DNA of 64,000 nt from Ceratodon purpureus (GCA_014871385.1 CM026431.1:6646469-6710468), one strand, 5' to 3'. Positions 35,294 to 48,978 are shown, counted from the stretch's first letter. Made by a program: numbers and translations. The notes: a model not told the origin generated them from the letters alone.

Positions 35294-36500
35294 TTTGCAC
35301 CTGGAAGGGTTTGCTATAGGTTTATGTCATTCAGGAGATTGGACAATACTTGATCCAGGTGCCTTCTTTGGCAGAGTACTCAACTGTAGGTAAACCTCAC
35401 TGGTTTCCGGGAGATCATGGATATGCTTGACTGATTCAATTGTCTTTTTAGTCTTCATATGAACCCAGTTTCTCGCATGAATCTCAGGACATAGATGATT
35501 AGTTCTTCGGATGTCCTGCTCAATGCTGTGGACATCTGCAGATTATGGTTGTTTTTTGTTGATGATTTTCACTTCATCTTTCTCCGGAAGGTTCCCGGGA
35601 GTGTGAGCAAGGTCGTCGATCGAGAGGGGCTTGACTGGAGGTTAGGCTTTTTGATTAGTGTTTTCTATCTGTAATTGTTGCTCTTTTTGAGTTTCTCAAT
35701 GGTCGACGTTGAATCGTTCTTGTTGGAGTTCCAGGGTTTTGGTCTTCATTCACCTTCTTATCGTTATTGTTATAATCTTGTTAACTGTTTAATATCCCCC
35801 ACTATCTCCCAGGGAAGTACAAATCATTGGAAGTTGCAAACATAAATGTTTAGGTGAATTTATGCTGTCAGAGTCTCGGTACAGAAGAGGTCGGAGGTCC
35901 TTGTCAAAGACGAACATTCTGACGTGCTGTGCGGTGCTCTTCATTGATGGCATGTGCGAGTAGATCGAGCTGGATCGCTATCTAGATAGCCCACATGCGC
36001 AACCACCGGCTGAGTTTTCAGCCGCAGATGGTGAAACCTAGGTTGCTCAAAATGACCTAATTAAAGGACAATCTTCGCTTCACTGCAGTTTAGGTGAGAC
36101 GAGTTTAGCAACAGCGAGTTCAGGAAACTATTCGGACCACATCGATGGAAATAATTCTCCAAGCTCTTGATCGGTTGTGCTAAGGGCTGTGTCGATGTGA
36201 AGCTATCTTTTGGTATGCATGAAATTGTTTCTTACCCTCTTCTGGGTGATGAGAAGTTAGAACGATTTGGATTGTTGTTTGCAATACCTGTGGTCTTGTG
36301 AGCCCATGATCTGAAGAGGCTTGAGGTGTTTCGATTAATGCAGGAGTTTGATCATTACATCTGTTACTCGTGAGGAGTATGGTGGGGCGTCGGAGTTAAA
36401 GAGACGGATCTTCTTGATGTGTTCTTGGGGGATAACGAGTATGTAGTTTGAAGGTGTTTGTGGGAGTTTCTGAAGTTCGTTTGCTGATCGTGTAGCAATC

Positions 36501-39395
36501 ATGGCTATGGCGAAAAGCTCCAGACCAGGGGAGAGGGGGAGCTCACCGACGTTGATCATCGCAGGGTCGGTGTTGGTGGGGTTTTTCTTGATCGCTGTTT
36601 GGGTGTTCACAGCGCCTGCTGCGATTCCGGAGCAGCAGATAGGAGAAGGAGGTGCAGTGACGACTAATGATCCCCCGGAATCCGTCGTGAATCATTCACC
36701 TGCGGAATCTGTTCCGGATACATCGGAAACAGTCGACGATATGCCCAATGATAGCCCCGCGGAAGCCGAGACGGAAGACTCCAAAGTGCCTGCGGTCCTC
36801 GAGACGCAGCCCACGGGCGACGGCGGGCTTCCGGACAGCATTTCTACGCAAGCGGAGCTGACGACGGAGAACAGGGAAGCGAACACGACAGACTTTGAAA
36901 CGCAGGCCGCGGAGTCGAAGGAGGAGAAAGAGAGTCTGACAACGGGAGTCGGAACTGTTGCAGAGAATGATACCACCACGAACCATGCCTCCCAGGAAGG
37001 AAGTGCGAGGGTGTGGAAGGTTTGCAAGTTTGAGGGCGCGCAGGACTTTATTCCATGTCTCGATAACGAAGCAGCCATCAAGAAGCTCAGGTCGCGGAAG
37101 CACTACGAGCACAGAGAGCGCCACTGCCCTTCCGAAGAAGAGCTTCCCAAGTGCTTGCTGCCATTGCCCACAAACTTTAAGGCTCCCATCACGTGGCCCA
37201 CCAGCAGAGATCAGGTTAACCCTAGTTGTTGGTTACTCGTTTGAGGCTCACCTTAATGACATATTCGATCATGTAGTTAAGGGTGGTTTTTCGTGGTTGA
37301 TTTTCCTGAGATTGTTTGTAATTGTCCAATTGCAGATATGGTTCAGCAATGTCCCGCACACGCAATTGGTGTCCTACAAAGCCGATCAAAACTGGGTGAA
37401 GGTGTCGGAGAATCAGCAGAAGCTCATCTTCCCCGGCGGTGGCACGCAATTCAAGCAAGGGGCTAGGCATTACATCGATTTTCTTGAGGAGGCGGTGCCT
37501 GACATAGCGTGGGGGAAGCACACGCGGGTCATTCTCGATGTGGGATGCGGCGTTGCCAGCTTTGGAGGTTATCTTTTCGATAAGGATGTGCTCGCGATGT
37601 CCATTGCTCCCAAGGACGAGCATGAAGCGCAGGTGCAAATGGCGTTGGAGCGGGGAATTCCTGCAGTTTCAGCTGTCATGGGCACTCAGAGACTTGTATT
37701 CCCAAGCAATGTCTTTGACGCTGTGCACTGTGCCCGTTGCCGCGTTCCATGGCATTTGGATGGTAATTCGGATCCAACCCGATTTTTTGTATGGATTGGA
37801 GTGCATTCCTTTCGAGATCAGCTAAAATCAGGGTGTCCATGATCTGGCTAACTTTATTTTTTATTTTTTATTGTGGCAGGAGGGAAGCTTCTCCTCGAGT
37901 TGAACCGCGTTTTAAGACCAGGAGGCTTCTTTCTATGGTCGGCGACTCCTGTGTATTGGAAGGATGAGGAGAGCATACAAATCTGGAGAGGTTTGCATCT
38001 ACATACCCTTTAGGCTTTTTAACTTGAACTTCCCATACCTTCAATTATCGGTTTTGAAGTCTCGAACTGCTCTTTTCTTGTTGACAGCTGTGGTTGATCC
38101 CATCTTTGCAGATACAAAAGCTATGGTAGAAACGATGTCGTGGAAGTTGGTCGCCAAGAAGAATGACCCAACCACGAAGATCGGCGTTGCTGTGTTCCAG
38201 AAACCTAAAGACAACGACTTGTACAATCTTCGCCAGCCTGATGCTACGCCTCCATTCTGTGAACCTGATGATAAGGCGGACGCCGCATGGTGAATATACA
38301 AACAGTCCCAAAGATTAACTTTTTGTCAACAGAAATGGCGATATTAGAGTTAATTGAAATTTCGGTTTGATTTTGTAGGTATGTTCCCATGAACTCGTGC
38401 ATACACAAGCTCCCAACTACAGACGGAGCACGGGCAACCAGCTGGCCGGCAGATTGGCCTCTCCGAGTGGAATCAACACCATCGTGGCTGAGCACCGCTG
38501 ACAAAGGAATCTATGGCAAGCCTGTCACAGAAGATTTCCGTTCCGACACAGAGCACTGGAAGCGGATCATCGAGAAGTCGTACTTACAAGGACTGGGCAT
38601 TCAGTGGGGCTCCATCCGCAATGTGATGGACATGAAGGCTGGCTATGGAGGGTAGGGAGCTTGACACTCATTTCACCTTTGTTACTTTGCTTGGCATGTA
38701 TGATCCGGGGATCCGATCATCAGTTGATGTTGTTGGCTTTGATTACCGGTTGAGAGTTCATATGTTTTGGTGATTGTGGGCGTGCAGGTTTGCGGCTGCT
38801 CTTGTGGCGCAGCCCGTGTGGGTGATGAACATCGTTCCTGTAACGGAGCCGGACACTCTGCCTATTATCTATGATCGGGGCTTCATTGGAATGTACCACG
38901 ATTGGTGTGAACCGCACAGCACGTATCCCCGCTCCTACGATCTTATGCACGCTGACCATTTGATCAGCACACTCACAAAGAAGTAAGCAACACTTAAAAC
39001 TCAACTGATCAATTAATGCTTTAAAATCATATTCTTATGTTGACACATCACTCCACTCTAATAATCGTTGCATGAACTATTCGGTTCAACGGACATTTAG
39101 CAAAACTGTTGCAAACTTCATGCTTCCTGGTTTTGAATTCCAATGGTGTAATTCTGGATTTTTCTTTGATGATTACAGGTGCAATATTGTGAATGTGGTG
39201 ATGGAGATGGACCGAATTCTACGACCCGATGGATGGGCCATCTTCCGTGACAAGGTGGAAGTGCTTAAGGAGCTAGAGGACATAGTGAAGTCGTTGCACT
39301 GGGACATCGTCCTGGCGTACACGCAGGGTGAGGAGGAGCTCCTTGTAGCACAGAAGCGTTTCTGGCGACCCAGTGAAGAGGCCTCTGGCAAATGA
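36501..39395 (+). CDS. Golgi PMT-family methyltransferase (PMT24/25/26-like; DUF248)
   Basis: Seven exons (36501-37214, 37336-37762, 37880-37990, 38112-38289, 38379-38651, 38788-38982, 39179-39395) join in frame to 704 residues. It is a type II membrane protein: a short basic N-tail, one anchor at about 17-38 ([20 protein letters not shown]), an acidic Ser/Thr/Glu-rich spacer to about 165, then the lumenal domain. Landmarks are [54 protein letters not shown], the SAM-binding motif [15 protein letters not shown] near 305, [36 protein letters not shown] and [12 protein letters not shown]. The long acidic spacer resembles PMT24-26 of Arabidopsis. The family is thought to methylate pectin in the Golgi, but that activity is not proven for each member. 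The gene appears intact. Confidence 0.93.
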
Positions 39396-40514
39396 TTTTT
39401 TTCAATTCTTTTCATTGTTTTGAACTCACTATTGCAATGTTCAACCTTTTGCCAAATTCCACTGTCCAGTGCCGCGCTAGAGCTCATTGTCAACTTGGAT
39501 GGAGGATAGAGGTTCAACTGAGAATATGTAGCATCAACAATCTAGCAACTTAGTACATTTTGAGTGGAACTTAGAAATCATTGAAGTTCCTTTCTTTTAT
39601 TCCATAATGAAGCTCACAACCATTAATTTTCGACATCCTGTACACTATCAAGATTGTTGTGTGCATGTTTTTGTCAAGAAATTTCTCAGATCATGTGTTT
39701 CCATCCGATTGTGTATACTGAAATTGTGTGTTTCAAACAAGATTCATTTCAGAATATTTCAAGAGTCTTGAGATTAGTTTCAGTTATACTGAGGGTCCTT
39801 ATTCACCTAAGAGTGGACCTTGAACAAAAAGCTCAGCGTTTGAAATCCAAGCGCGTGCCACCAAAACCATCGACAAAATCACCTGTAAACAAATCCGACA
39901 ATGTGCTCACTCAAGGAATCAATCTGCTCACTCGAAGAACTGATTTGCACTGTTCACCACTTTCGCCAGTTTGACAAAGTCCAAACTAGGTCACCGACTT
40001 TCCCGCGATGGCATCTCCGTAGCACTGTTCCGGAGGTCTGCAAGTACTCCATCGCTGGAAACCCGAGGCTCCACTTTCAGGCTTCCAAACCCCAGCACTC
40101 CGAGTCTGCCGGTCCTGTTTCTCTAGGGTTCGCTGACAGCACCACGCATCTGGAGTGTGCGCTTGCGAGGAGCTGTGCTGAATCATCGCCTGCGTTGCCG
40201 TTGACACTCTCAAGGTCAAGGCGTCTCCCGGCGACCGTTGTCGGGTAAGCTCGGCCCTTCTTGATCTTCCTGTCGTTGCGATCTGTTGAGCTTGCGAGTC
40301 GGGCTTGCGTTCATCTCTCTTCTCAGCCGCCCTCGAATATAGAGTGTTTTGCTTTGCATCTGGAGGTGCGCCCCGTCGTGACTTGGTCTCCATTTGCAGC
40401 AGTGTTCTGAGGTCCCTTAGTCTGAAATCCCTGCTCTCACCCTAGTCTCTCAACTTAGCTTGGCAGAGTGACTGGCAGGCAGTCCGATTGACTTCATCAG
40501 AAGAGCAAAGAGCG
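39396..40514. other. Intergenic / promoter region containing a repeat copy
   Basis: After the PMT stop, about 400 bases of AT-rich DNA lead into the family A repeat copy (39897-40330). The last ~180 bases before the kinase ATG are presumably promoter and 5' UTR. The open frames across this stretch are shared with the repeat or lack motifs. Confidence 0.5.
39897..40330 (-). repeat. Dispersed repeat, family A copy 2
   Basis: This is the reverse complement of 26560-26970 with scattered changes: TTTCGCCAGTTTGACAAAGT, GCGATGGCATCTCCGTAGCA and CAGCACTCCGAGTCTGCCGG all have partners there. At its left end the GTGCTCACTC/CTGCTCACTC segment is doubled relative to the other copy. It ends within about 190 bases of the kinase start, so it may supply part of that promoter. 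Confidence 0.75.
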
Positions 40515-41987
40515 ATGGCAGGCACAAGCGGATGCTCGCGCCAGTTCAAAAGAATGAAGCTGTCCGATACTTCCTGCGCGATGAGTGGGTCAGAGGAGTC
40601 GGGTAATTTCAAGGCACCACCGAGTGAAGCTCATCTTGCAAGTGCGTCGGTGTCGTTCCTATCTGCAGGGAGTGAGAGCATCATGGAGACAGCGGAGAGT
40701 GAGGGATGCAGTGCAGGCACCAAGAGTGTTGCGCGGGGAGCTGATCACACGACCACTTCTTCGTGTTTCGTATCTGCAGTGGAGGAGCAGATCGAGCGCT
40801 CCAAGGCTCACTGGAGCACTCTGGCGGATGGGCCGAGTGGTGCTGGCACGGTTGAAGAAGAAGATGGCGAGGGTGACTGCGAGGCCGAAGAGAGCAACGT
40901 CCGTGAATTCATGCAACTGCAGCGCCACCCCACCTGGGGTGGATTCTTCCAAACATTTGGGTATAAACTTGACAATGGAAGATACCCAAGTCAAGGTGAG
41001 TTGGTGGTGGGGGAGAAGTTTGCAGAGGGTGCGCAGGCGGAGCTCTTCCATGCCAAGGTCACATGGTGGGATCCAAAGGATAATGAGGAGGATGAGAGTA
41101 AAGGACTTGAACATGTGGTGAAGGTCTTCAAGAAGGGGACATTCTTGAGAGACTTGAAATCCCAGTTGCCCCATGGATTGTTGCAATTTCATGTAGAGGA
41201 CCAGGAAAATCATAAGTCCCCTACACCCAAGGTGACCCCAAGGTTCTTTTGTGAAGTACATCGAGGTATATTGTTGAAGAATGGACAGTTTGCATTCTTG
41301 ATGCAAAAGGATGATTTTGATCTTCGGAGTTTGATTGAACGCCAGATGAAATTGAGGATTGATGGAGATTGTGGGCCATTTTTAAAGGAGGATTATGAAG
41401 TCATGATGTATGATATTGCATTGGGGGTGGAGTGGCTCCACAGTCGAGACATCATTCATAGGGATCTAAAAGCATCAAATGTACTTGTGAAAGTGTTCAA
41501 AAGTGGGTGGCCAAAGTGGTTTTGTGCGGTAGCGGATTACGAATGTTCCATTGGGGTTGTAGGAACGGGATTTTTTAGGGCACCGGAGATATTGCAAGCG
41601 TGCAAAGAAGGGATGGCTAGTCAAAAATTGGAGGTGTTTTCAAGAGCAGCGGATGTTTATGCTTATGGGATGACTTGCTATGAGGTATTGACAGGGAAGC
41701 TTCCTTTTGATGATCATCCATTGAGTGCCAACAAGCCTTTGTTGATGGATCTTGTGAACAATCAAGGTCTTCGCCCAGAGGTACCTAAATTTGTTGAAGG
41801 TTGGGCACGAGAGCTGCTGAAATGGTGTTGGCAATGTGATCCAAGTGCAAGACCTACGATTGGAGAAATATTGAATTTGTTGAGTAGAAATTCAGCATCT
41901 ATAAGAAGGCGGGAGAAAGATCAAAAGGAGAGATATGGTGATAACTTTAGATACATTCCAATGCCCTCATGTAGGATTGGAAGTTGA
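40515..41987 (+). CDS. Protein kinase-like protein with an atypical DFG motif
   Basis: From the ATG at 40515 it has 490 residues without introns. The first ~130 are Ser/Glu-rich and probably disordered. A conserved-looking lead (FMQLQRHPTWGGFFQTFGYK) precedes the kinase domain (about 160-460). The glycine loop is weak (EKFAEGAQAELFHA). The probable ATP-binding lysine is K203 in VVKVFKK. The catalytic loop HRDLKASN at 315-322 is complete. The magnesium motif is DYE (341-343) instead of DFG, although its Asp is kept, and the APE motif follows as RAPEI. Later features are DVYAYGMTCYEVLTGKLPF and CWQCDPSARPTIGEIL. It is probably a Ser/Thr kinase of a plant-specific group; activity is uncertain. 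A TTG nine codons upstream is also open. Confidence 0.85.
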   Translation: MAGTSGCSRQFKRMKLSDTSCAMSGSEESGNFKAPPSEAHLASASVSFLSAGSESIMETAESEGCSAGTKSVARGADHTTTSSCFVSAVEEQIERSKAHWSTLADGPSGAGTVEEEDGEGDCEAEESNVREFMQLQRHPTWGGFFQTFGYKLDNGRYPSQGELVVGEKFAEGAQAELFHAKVTWWDPKDNEEDESKGLEHVVKVFKKGTFLRDLKSQLPHGLLQFHVEDQENHKSPTPKVTPRFFCEVHRGILLKNGQFAFLMQKDDFDLRSLIERQMKLRIDGDCGPFLKEDYEVMMYDIALGVEWLHSRDIIHRDLKASNVLVKVFKSGWPKWFCAVADYECSIGVVGTGFFRAPEILQACKEGMASQKLEVFSRAADVYAYGMTCYEVLTGKLPFDDHPLSANKPLLMDLVNNQGLRPEVPKFVEGWARELLKWCWQCDPSARPTIGEILNLLSRNSASIRRREKDQKERYGDNFRYIPMPSCRIGS

Positions 41988-44900
41988 AGATGTTGATATC
42001 TTAAGTACCTAGATAGTGTAGAAAGTATTATATAGTAAGGATGGATATTTTCTATATATTGTGAACATTAATTGCTTTGCAAGACTTATATGTAAGTAAA
42101 AGTACATAGCATTGGTAGGTTGAAGGTAATGAATACGTTGATAATCTTCTCTTTGTTGAAGTTTTTGTGATAAAAGAATTTCTTATTGAAGGGGGTTGGA
42201 TAGGAATATGCTAATGTTATTAAATTGTATGAGACTAGGTTAAGGTTTTTAATATCTATATTTATGTGAATGATATGTATTTATTTTTACAAATATTAAA
42301 TGAATCATGTGATGGTTGTTCTACGATACAAGTAGCTAAGTGTTTTTTATGGATTGTGTATAATACCTTCATATAAGAAATATCTTTTACAACATAGATT
42401 GTATGCAATTAGATTGTATTATATGGAATCAACTATGATGGTTGAAGTTGATTTGGTAAGATATAATGTTGCTTTTTCTTTTCAAACGATACTAATTTGA
42501 TATACCTTAATTGCGGATTTTCTATAATAACTCTAATTCTTGGGCGCTCTTAATGGGGACTTGATATTTACATGTTTAATTTGTTGGAAGTGGAATTTCC
42601 AATGATATATAATATATGAAACGCCCAAGATAAGGATTAGAAGGCAAAAAAAAAAAAAATCAACAGTTAATTTTGTGATATCTTTAGATAGGTTTCCAAT
42701 CACCAATTTGGAATTCAAAGCTAAAGATGTCATATTTTATAATGTCGTGTTGATAACCGTAAGGATGGAGAAAGTGTAATGATTTTGTGAGTGGAATATG
42801 TAGATACTTAAGAACAATTGATATGTTGTAATGATCTTCCATTACAATGAAGGTGTAATACCCTAACTAAGAGTCTTGTGGCATTGGGAGTTTGAAGGTA
42901 CACTGAATATTCTTCATAATTGCTACTAGAGTGATCGGTTTGGGTGTTGTAAGGTAAAAACTATGTTGTTAAATGTATCACCATGCGATGCAAATTCACC
43001 TCTCACCATTTTGAAAATTTTATAAAGTTCTAGTTTTTGTAGTTTTAAAATATTCAAATGACAGCTTTTGCAAAAAACAATTCTACAAAGAAATGACGAA
43101 TTCGGGAAAAAAATGTTTAGGTGATCACATGAAGTCCACTATAAATAACAAACATTAAATGAAATTTTATCAAATACGGATACAATTCAAACTTCAAGTT
43201 ATTTATTTCTTCAAAAAAATTGAATTCCAAAAATTACTTTTTTTAATGTTGGACATTAAATCTTGAAAATAATCAATTGCTTTAACAAGGAACCATATAT
43301 GTATGAAGACTGAATCAAAAACACCTAAACATGTGAGTTAATTTTTTTTGATTTTTTTTTCTTTGAATATTTCCTTAATTTTGATTCAGATTCAACATTC
43401 AGCCTTAATCAACATGTGGTTCAGATGTTTGTTATAATCCTTGAATGTGATCATGAATGTAACTTCTTGGTGGTTCACATAAACAATTATTGTAGAATTT
43501 TGGATACTTTTTTGACTAATTTATACAGAAAATTTTGAATGTCTATATTAATAAATAAATAAATTGGAGATCCCTTCCTTTTGGCTTTTGATTTACTATT
43601 TTTGGACGATTGGATGTAGTTTGATAAGCTTAAATTGTCAACATTGGCTCTATTACATCTTTAATAATAGAAAATTGAAATTTGTCATTTGAACAAAAGA
43701 AAATCTAATGTTAAAATTGAAAATACAATAAAAATCTGATTTTATTCGTTAAGAGACAAAAAGATTTTTTTAAATATAAAGTCTCAATGGCGTTAAGTAG
43801 TCTAATACCCAGTATCACTTCAAAAAATAATTATACTATAATAAATGATAAATATAAATATCATCTATAAATCAAAGTTAACATAACTTTTCACATCAAA
43901 TTAAAATAAATCAAGAGTTCTTCTTCAGCCATAGGATTCCTTTTATATGAACTTGATCTAAGTATATGTGGGTTTCATGGTTTTTAATGTTAGAAACATC
44001 TAAATTAAAATATTTTTCAATGTTAAAAATATAAAAAGTGAATGTTTAAATTTGGAAACGTATACTATAATATAAATCTAAGTGGACAAAGATGAAGGCA
44101 ACAATCTACTTTTGCATCTAGCTGAGTAACAAGTGATGTGGCATTAAGCTTGACAAATTCAAACCTATGAAGGTATGATGAATGAGACATTGCAGTTCAA
44201 TGAAGATGTGGTTCAAGTTATTATTGGTTGAAATTTTGATCCATGTGTGGAGTTTCTAAATGCAGATAATAGCAACTTATTAAAAATTGTAACAAATCCA
44301 ATATTGATTAAATTGCCACTCATTTGATTTATCACTTGTCAAACTTATATATCCTATTTCTTATGAATTAAATTTATAAATATTAATTTTCAAAGTCTTG
44401 TTTACGTTTTTGAAAATCTATGTAAGTCTTGTTAATAAAATACTTTTTTAGATCTAATATAAGAAATAAATTTATCTATAAATATCTTTTTAAACTAATT
44501 TAGAAATCAATATTTATTTCAAACAAATGACATATTTTAATGCAGTAATATCTCACAAGAAGTAATGAAACTCCAATTTTCAAAAGACACTACTATGAAT
44601 AAAGTGTCAATTTTTTCCACCACTAGACTCAGGTTTACAAGACTAATATCTTACATGTTTGATTAAAGCACATTTTTCTATACCAACAACTTGCATCGCT
44701 AATCCACATTCTAAACTTTTAATGTAGATTTCACCTTTTTTTCTAAAATATGCTCTTCTATCATTTTAGAATTCTTTAATACACATAATAAGATTAATTA
44801 GTCAATAAGTGCTTCTAGGTATCCATACGTACTTCAATTTTTATGGCCAATTTTTCTCAAATTTTAATTTAGTTTTCATTTAAAGTGCATTTTCTTCAAA

Positions 44901-45078
44901 AATAACCACAATTTATCTAATTTTGGAATTTTCATTCTTACTATTGCCTAATGAATATGGTAAAATTGTTAATCTATTTTAAAATAATTAAACTTTGCAT
45001 TGAGAATCAAAATGAATTTTTTCTCAAAAGCTCTATGGAAATCATTTGAATTATAATATATATCATGTGTATTTGTAC

Positions 45079-45081
<3 letters not shown>

Positions 45082-45135
<54 letters not shown>
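45082..45135. repeat. (TA)n microsatellite, about 54 bp
   Basis: An uninterrupted alternating TA tract of about 27 repeats within AT-rich DNA. Likely variable in length between individuals. Confidence 0.98.
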
Positions 45136-45138
<3 letters not shown>

Positions 45139-48119
45139 TTTTCTAGATTAAATTACAAAATTGCACATGGTTGGACTTTGAAAAGGTAGGAATCTACATC
45201 TTAATATTAGATTGTTCCTAAGATATCTTCTAAATTCCGACTCTTGAATCTAGTCCAATATGAGTTGGCTAATTATGTTTAAAGTAAAAGCATAATGTTG
45301 AAAATTAAAACATGCTATCTTTACAAAACATACCATATTTAAAGTGCAATGAAATTGGTAGAAATGATAATCTATAACAAGGAACTCATTTATCATTATA
45401 ATAATAAAAAAAAATTTAATGAAACTTGGACTTAAAAATGCTTCAGGCCTCATGTACGCTCACCTTCAGGTGTGCACATACACCTCAAGCTACATAAACC
45501 TTTTTTTATAATAAAGAACAAGAGATTAAACCATGAATTGTTGATAACTCGTGAGAAAGTTTTAACAAAACTCAAGCAAAACTATCTCATCAAATCTTTA
45601 TAAAAAAGAATCACTTATAACACAAATCTCAAAAAGCTATTATCAGCAATAATTTTGTTTGAGTCTCAACAAGCATTTGTAGGCAATAATTTTTTTGGGT
45701 ATTAATTTGGTTTCAAACAATTCATTACTAAATGTTATATGGAAATAAATACTCATATTTTGATTTAAACACTATAAATTTTGACTATCTATAGTGTCAA
45801 AATCATGTAGCTTTAAACTAAATATAATTCTTTGATGAATATATGGTTTAGATATTTCCAAATTTTAATCATTTCATTTTTTCAAAATACTCAAATTTAG
45901 ATTTTATAAGAACATTACCCTTTCCTATCAAATAATCAATCCTTTCAATACATTTATATACAGTTCATATCTTATAAAATTCATTAAATACATATTATTA
46001 AATTAAGAATTTTGCATGTTAGAAATAAAGGTATATTTTAGGACTTAATTTTATATATAGAAAAAAAAGAATGATGAAAAGGAAAATCATTACATGTTTT
46101 TGTTCCATGTAGATCTTGTTCTACAATTTTTTTAAATGGAAGATGCTTGTGTTTGGGTAGTTGATTCACAAATTTAGCATTGAGTACATGCTTGGACTAT
46201 ATAGAATTGAAAGTAACAATGTAGTTTAGAAACAAGCTCTTATTGATTCTTTCATGTGTCTTAGACAATCCAAGAGGTGTACAGTGAAGTGTAGTGTACA
46301 AAAAAGTAGGAAATGGATGGCATCTAGTCCTCAGTGCACTTAGTAGATCCCTTCTTTGTCTTAGCAAGAAAAAAGAGGGTTAATTATGACGGAGGAAGTA
46401 AGAACTATAGTAGTAAAGTTATTGTGTGATAGTTGGAACATTTGTGAGGGTTTGTGCAAATTGATATAGGTATCATAGTCCGGAAAGGTTTCTCTACTAC
46501 TAATATTTGAAAGGCCATACAAGGGGCACTAGTCTAGAGAAAGAGGAATTTAGAATGGGCATGTCTATCGAAGGACTGAACAAATTAGTTATTCATGTGG
46601 GTTGAATAGTTTCATATTAGAGTTGTCTAGGCTAGATGAGTTCTCCATTTGAAAACCACATTTAGAAGACGCAAAAAGGTTATGGAATGAATCCAGTGGA
46701 ACTAAACTATATCAAGCTCTACTAATTTGAAAGAAAATTAATAGTAATTGGTGAAAAATGTATATATCCATGTCATCATTCCATATATGGATATAAATCT
46801 TAAAATAAACTCTTAAGGAAATCTTAGAATAAAATCTTAGAAGTTTTAAACATCTAACGTGTAATATCAAAATCAATCCTACAACCTAGTTATAAAGGTT
46901 GATAAAAATCAACCAAAGATTAAAGAATCTTGAAATAGTGGTATAGCACACAATTACTTGAAATAAGTTGTGGAGTAGTATGTAATCAGATCAAGATTTT
47001 CTTCTCTAAGTGAGAAGACAAGGTAGTTAAGAGAAGATTGCATTTGAACAATGTTTAATGCCAAAATTTGAAAATGCAACCTCATAGTAAGAAGAATTTT
47101 CTTTTAAGCATGTTCACTCTTAAGAGAACTTCACATCCACTTGAACTGTCAAATCCTGGCAACTAATCAAAACATTCAATTTAATCACTATTCATTCTTA
47201 ACTTGATAAGGTTGGAAACAATGATGGCTTACTATACAAGTATTATCATGATGGTAACAAAAGTAGAATCAGATAGGTAGATTTTTTATAATATTGTGCA
47301 TTATATATAGACGTGAACATTCAAATGAACTATTGATAATGTGTTCGGTATTCCAAGAAACTAAGAAAAATTATTCTTAGATATGTTAATAGATAAATAA
47401 TCCTCATTTTATTAATTAGAAGATGTAGTATTTTATTACAACTTAAAAATGGAGATATGTATGTGTCATTTTCTACTCCATGTAATAAAAGCTTGTAGCA
47501 AACAACGCAAGATTGAAGATGAGAATCTCCTAAACCCTGACAACATCATTGAATTTGAGGTTTGCATCTTTACCATTGTACATCTAAAAAACATGATAAG
47601 TTCATGAAAACATCGATCATTGAAAAATACAATATAAAAGTGCTTTATCATTAAAGGACCAAAGATAGAAATTTGGATGGAAACAAAAAAAGATATTGGC
47701 CAATATCGAAAACATCTAAATTTCTACTATCCTTGTCAACTTCCAATAAACATGATTAAGGAATTTACCTCTCATGATCCCTACAATGTTTCAACATCCG
47801 AGTGTATGCACGCCTTATCTGAGATATCATCTCAGATCCTACATGCTTGAGCAATTCAGCCAAAATTTGGGTAGCCGGAAGTTGAAACAAATAACACAAG
47901 TAAAGAGAGGTAGAAAAGAATAGATGCCTACAACAAAGAGAGAAAGGAAAAAAAAAATAAAAATTAAATAAAAATGCCAATGGACAAAGATTCAAATAAA
48001 AAACAAGACATGAAACAATTATCAAATAATCACCAAGCCCTATTGATCAAATGAGTAGTAAAAAGGTCCAAAAAATGTTGTAAAAGTGAGAAAAGTGACA
48101 TTAAAGTACACAAATAGCT

Positions 48120-48978
48120 TTAACCCCTAAACGGCCAAGGGTGTTTTTCATCAAAACTGCTTGAAAACAGCCCCTCTTCAAAGCAAGGTGGATTTTGCAA
48201 ACTTGGGGTCCTAATTAGTACATCTAACCGTAAGATCTTGTAGCTAACTTCTATGTCTACATGTGCACGAAATCTTACACACTCATTCCTTACCAATTGC
48301 AAGATCATAACATTCAAAGTTGAAAAACAAGTTTTTTTTCCCTGCGCAAAAAGGGATCAGCAGAGTTTTGAAGGCCCAAAAAACCATTTTTTTGCATTAT
48401 GGAATTTGGGGGTTTTGATGCACGTCAAAGAAGACTGAGTTAACTAATTGTGCTAAAAAATTTATATCCAAAAAAAGGGTGGAAGTTTGCCAAATAAATC
48501 ATTTTCCGCTAGGGGGTATACTGAAATTCACAAACAAAGGCCGTTTTTTGACAATAAAAATAGCATATGAAAAAAAATTGGATTAAAAATCCGAACGGTG
48601 GGAACATGCTCTACTACTTTCTCTATACATAAAAATTTTTATTTATAAAAAATATCTAAATCTCAATTTTTGGTGGAATTTCAAAGTTTCGTCTTTAGAC
48701 AGATTTGGGCAGTTTTGGGCAGTTTTGGGCAGTTTCGGGCAGAAATTGCTGCATTCACAGTGGCTGAGAGCCTGCCCGTGGAAGGGCGTTTTATGCTCAG
48801 AGGAGCATAACTTTTTCTCACTTCATCCAAAAAAAAAAAAAAAAATATCCCCACAAACCTCTTGAAAAAACCTTTTTCCACAAAAAAATTCAAAAAATTT
48901 CAAGTAAATTTGAATTTTTAGGAACCTGCCCAAATTTCAAAAACGCCCATTCTAGGACAATGGCCGTTTAGGGGTTAA
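48120..48978 (+). mobile_element. Non-autonomous TIR element with TTAA ends, 859 bp (best-preserved copy)
   Basis: The ends are perfect 19 bp inverted repeats: TTTAACCCCTAAACGGCCA at 48119-48137 and its complement at 48961-48979. TTAA sits at each boundary, as expected if TTAA is the duplicated target of a piggyBac-type transposase (family knowledge; inference here). The interior contains AACCGTAAGATCTTGTA, GCAAGATCATAACATTCAAA and four tandem TTGGGCAGTT-like 10 bp units at 48703-48742. There is no transposase frame, so it would have moved in trans. Relatives lie at 18168-19096, 19205-20133 and, more doubtfully, 17595-18171 and 15820-16420. Confidence 0.75.

Larger units (their letters stand above)
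33291..36500. other. Intergenic region, no confident gene
   Basis: It contains family B repeat copy 2 (34045-34260), AT-rich DNA to about 34800, and then more balanced DNA leading to the PMT gene. An open frame at 34814-35293 (159 residues, ending with a hydrophobic segment) has no recognised motif. About 35.5-36.5 kb probably holds the promoter and long 5' UTR of the methyltransferase gene. Confidence 0.5.
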
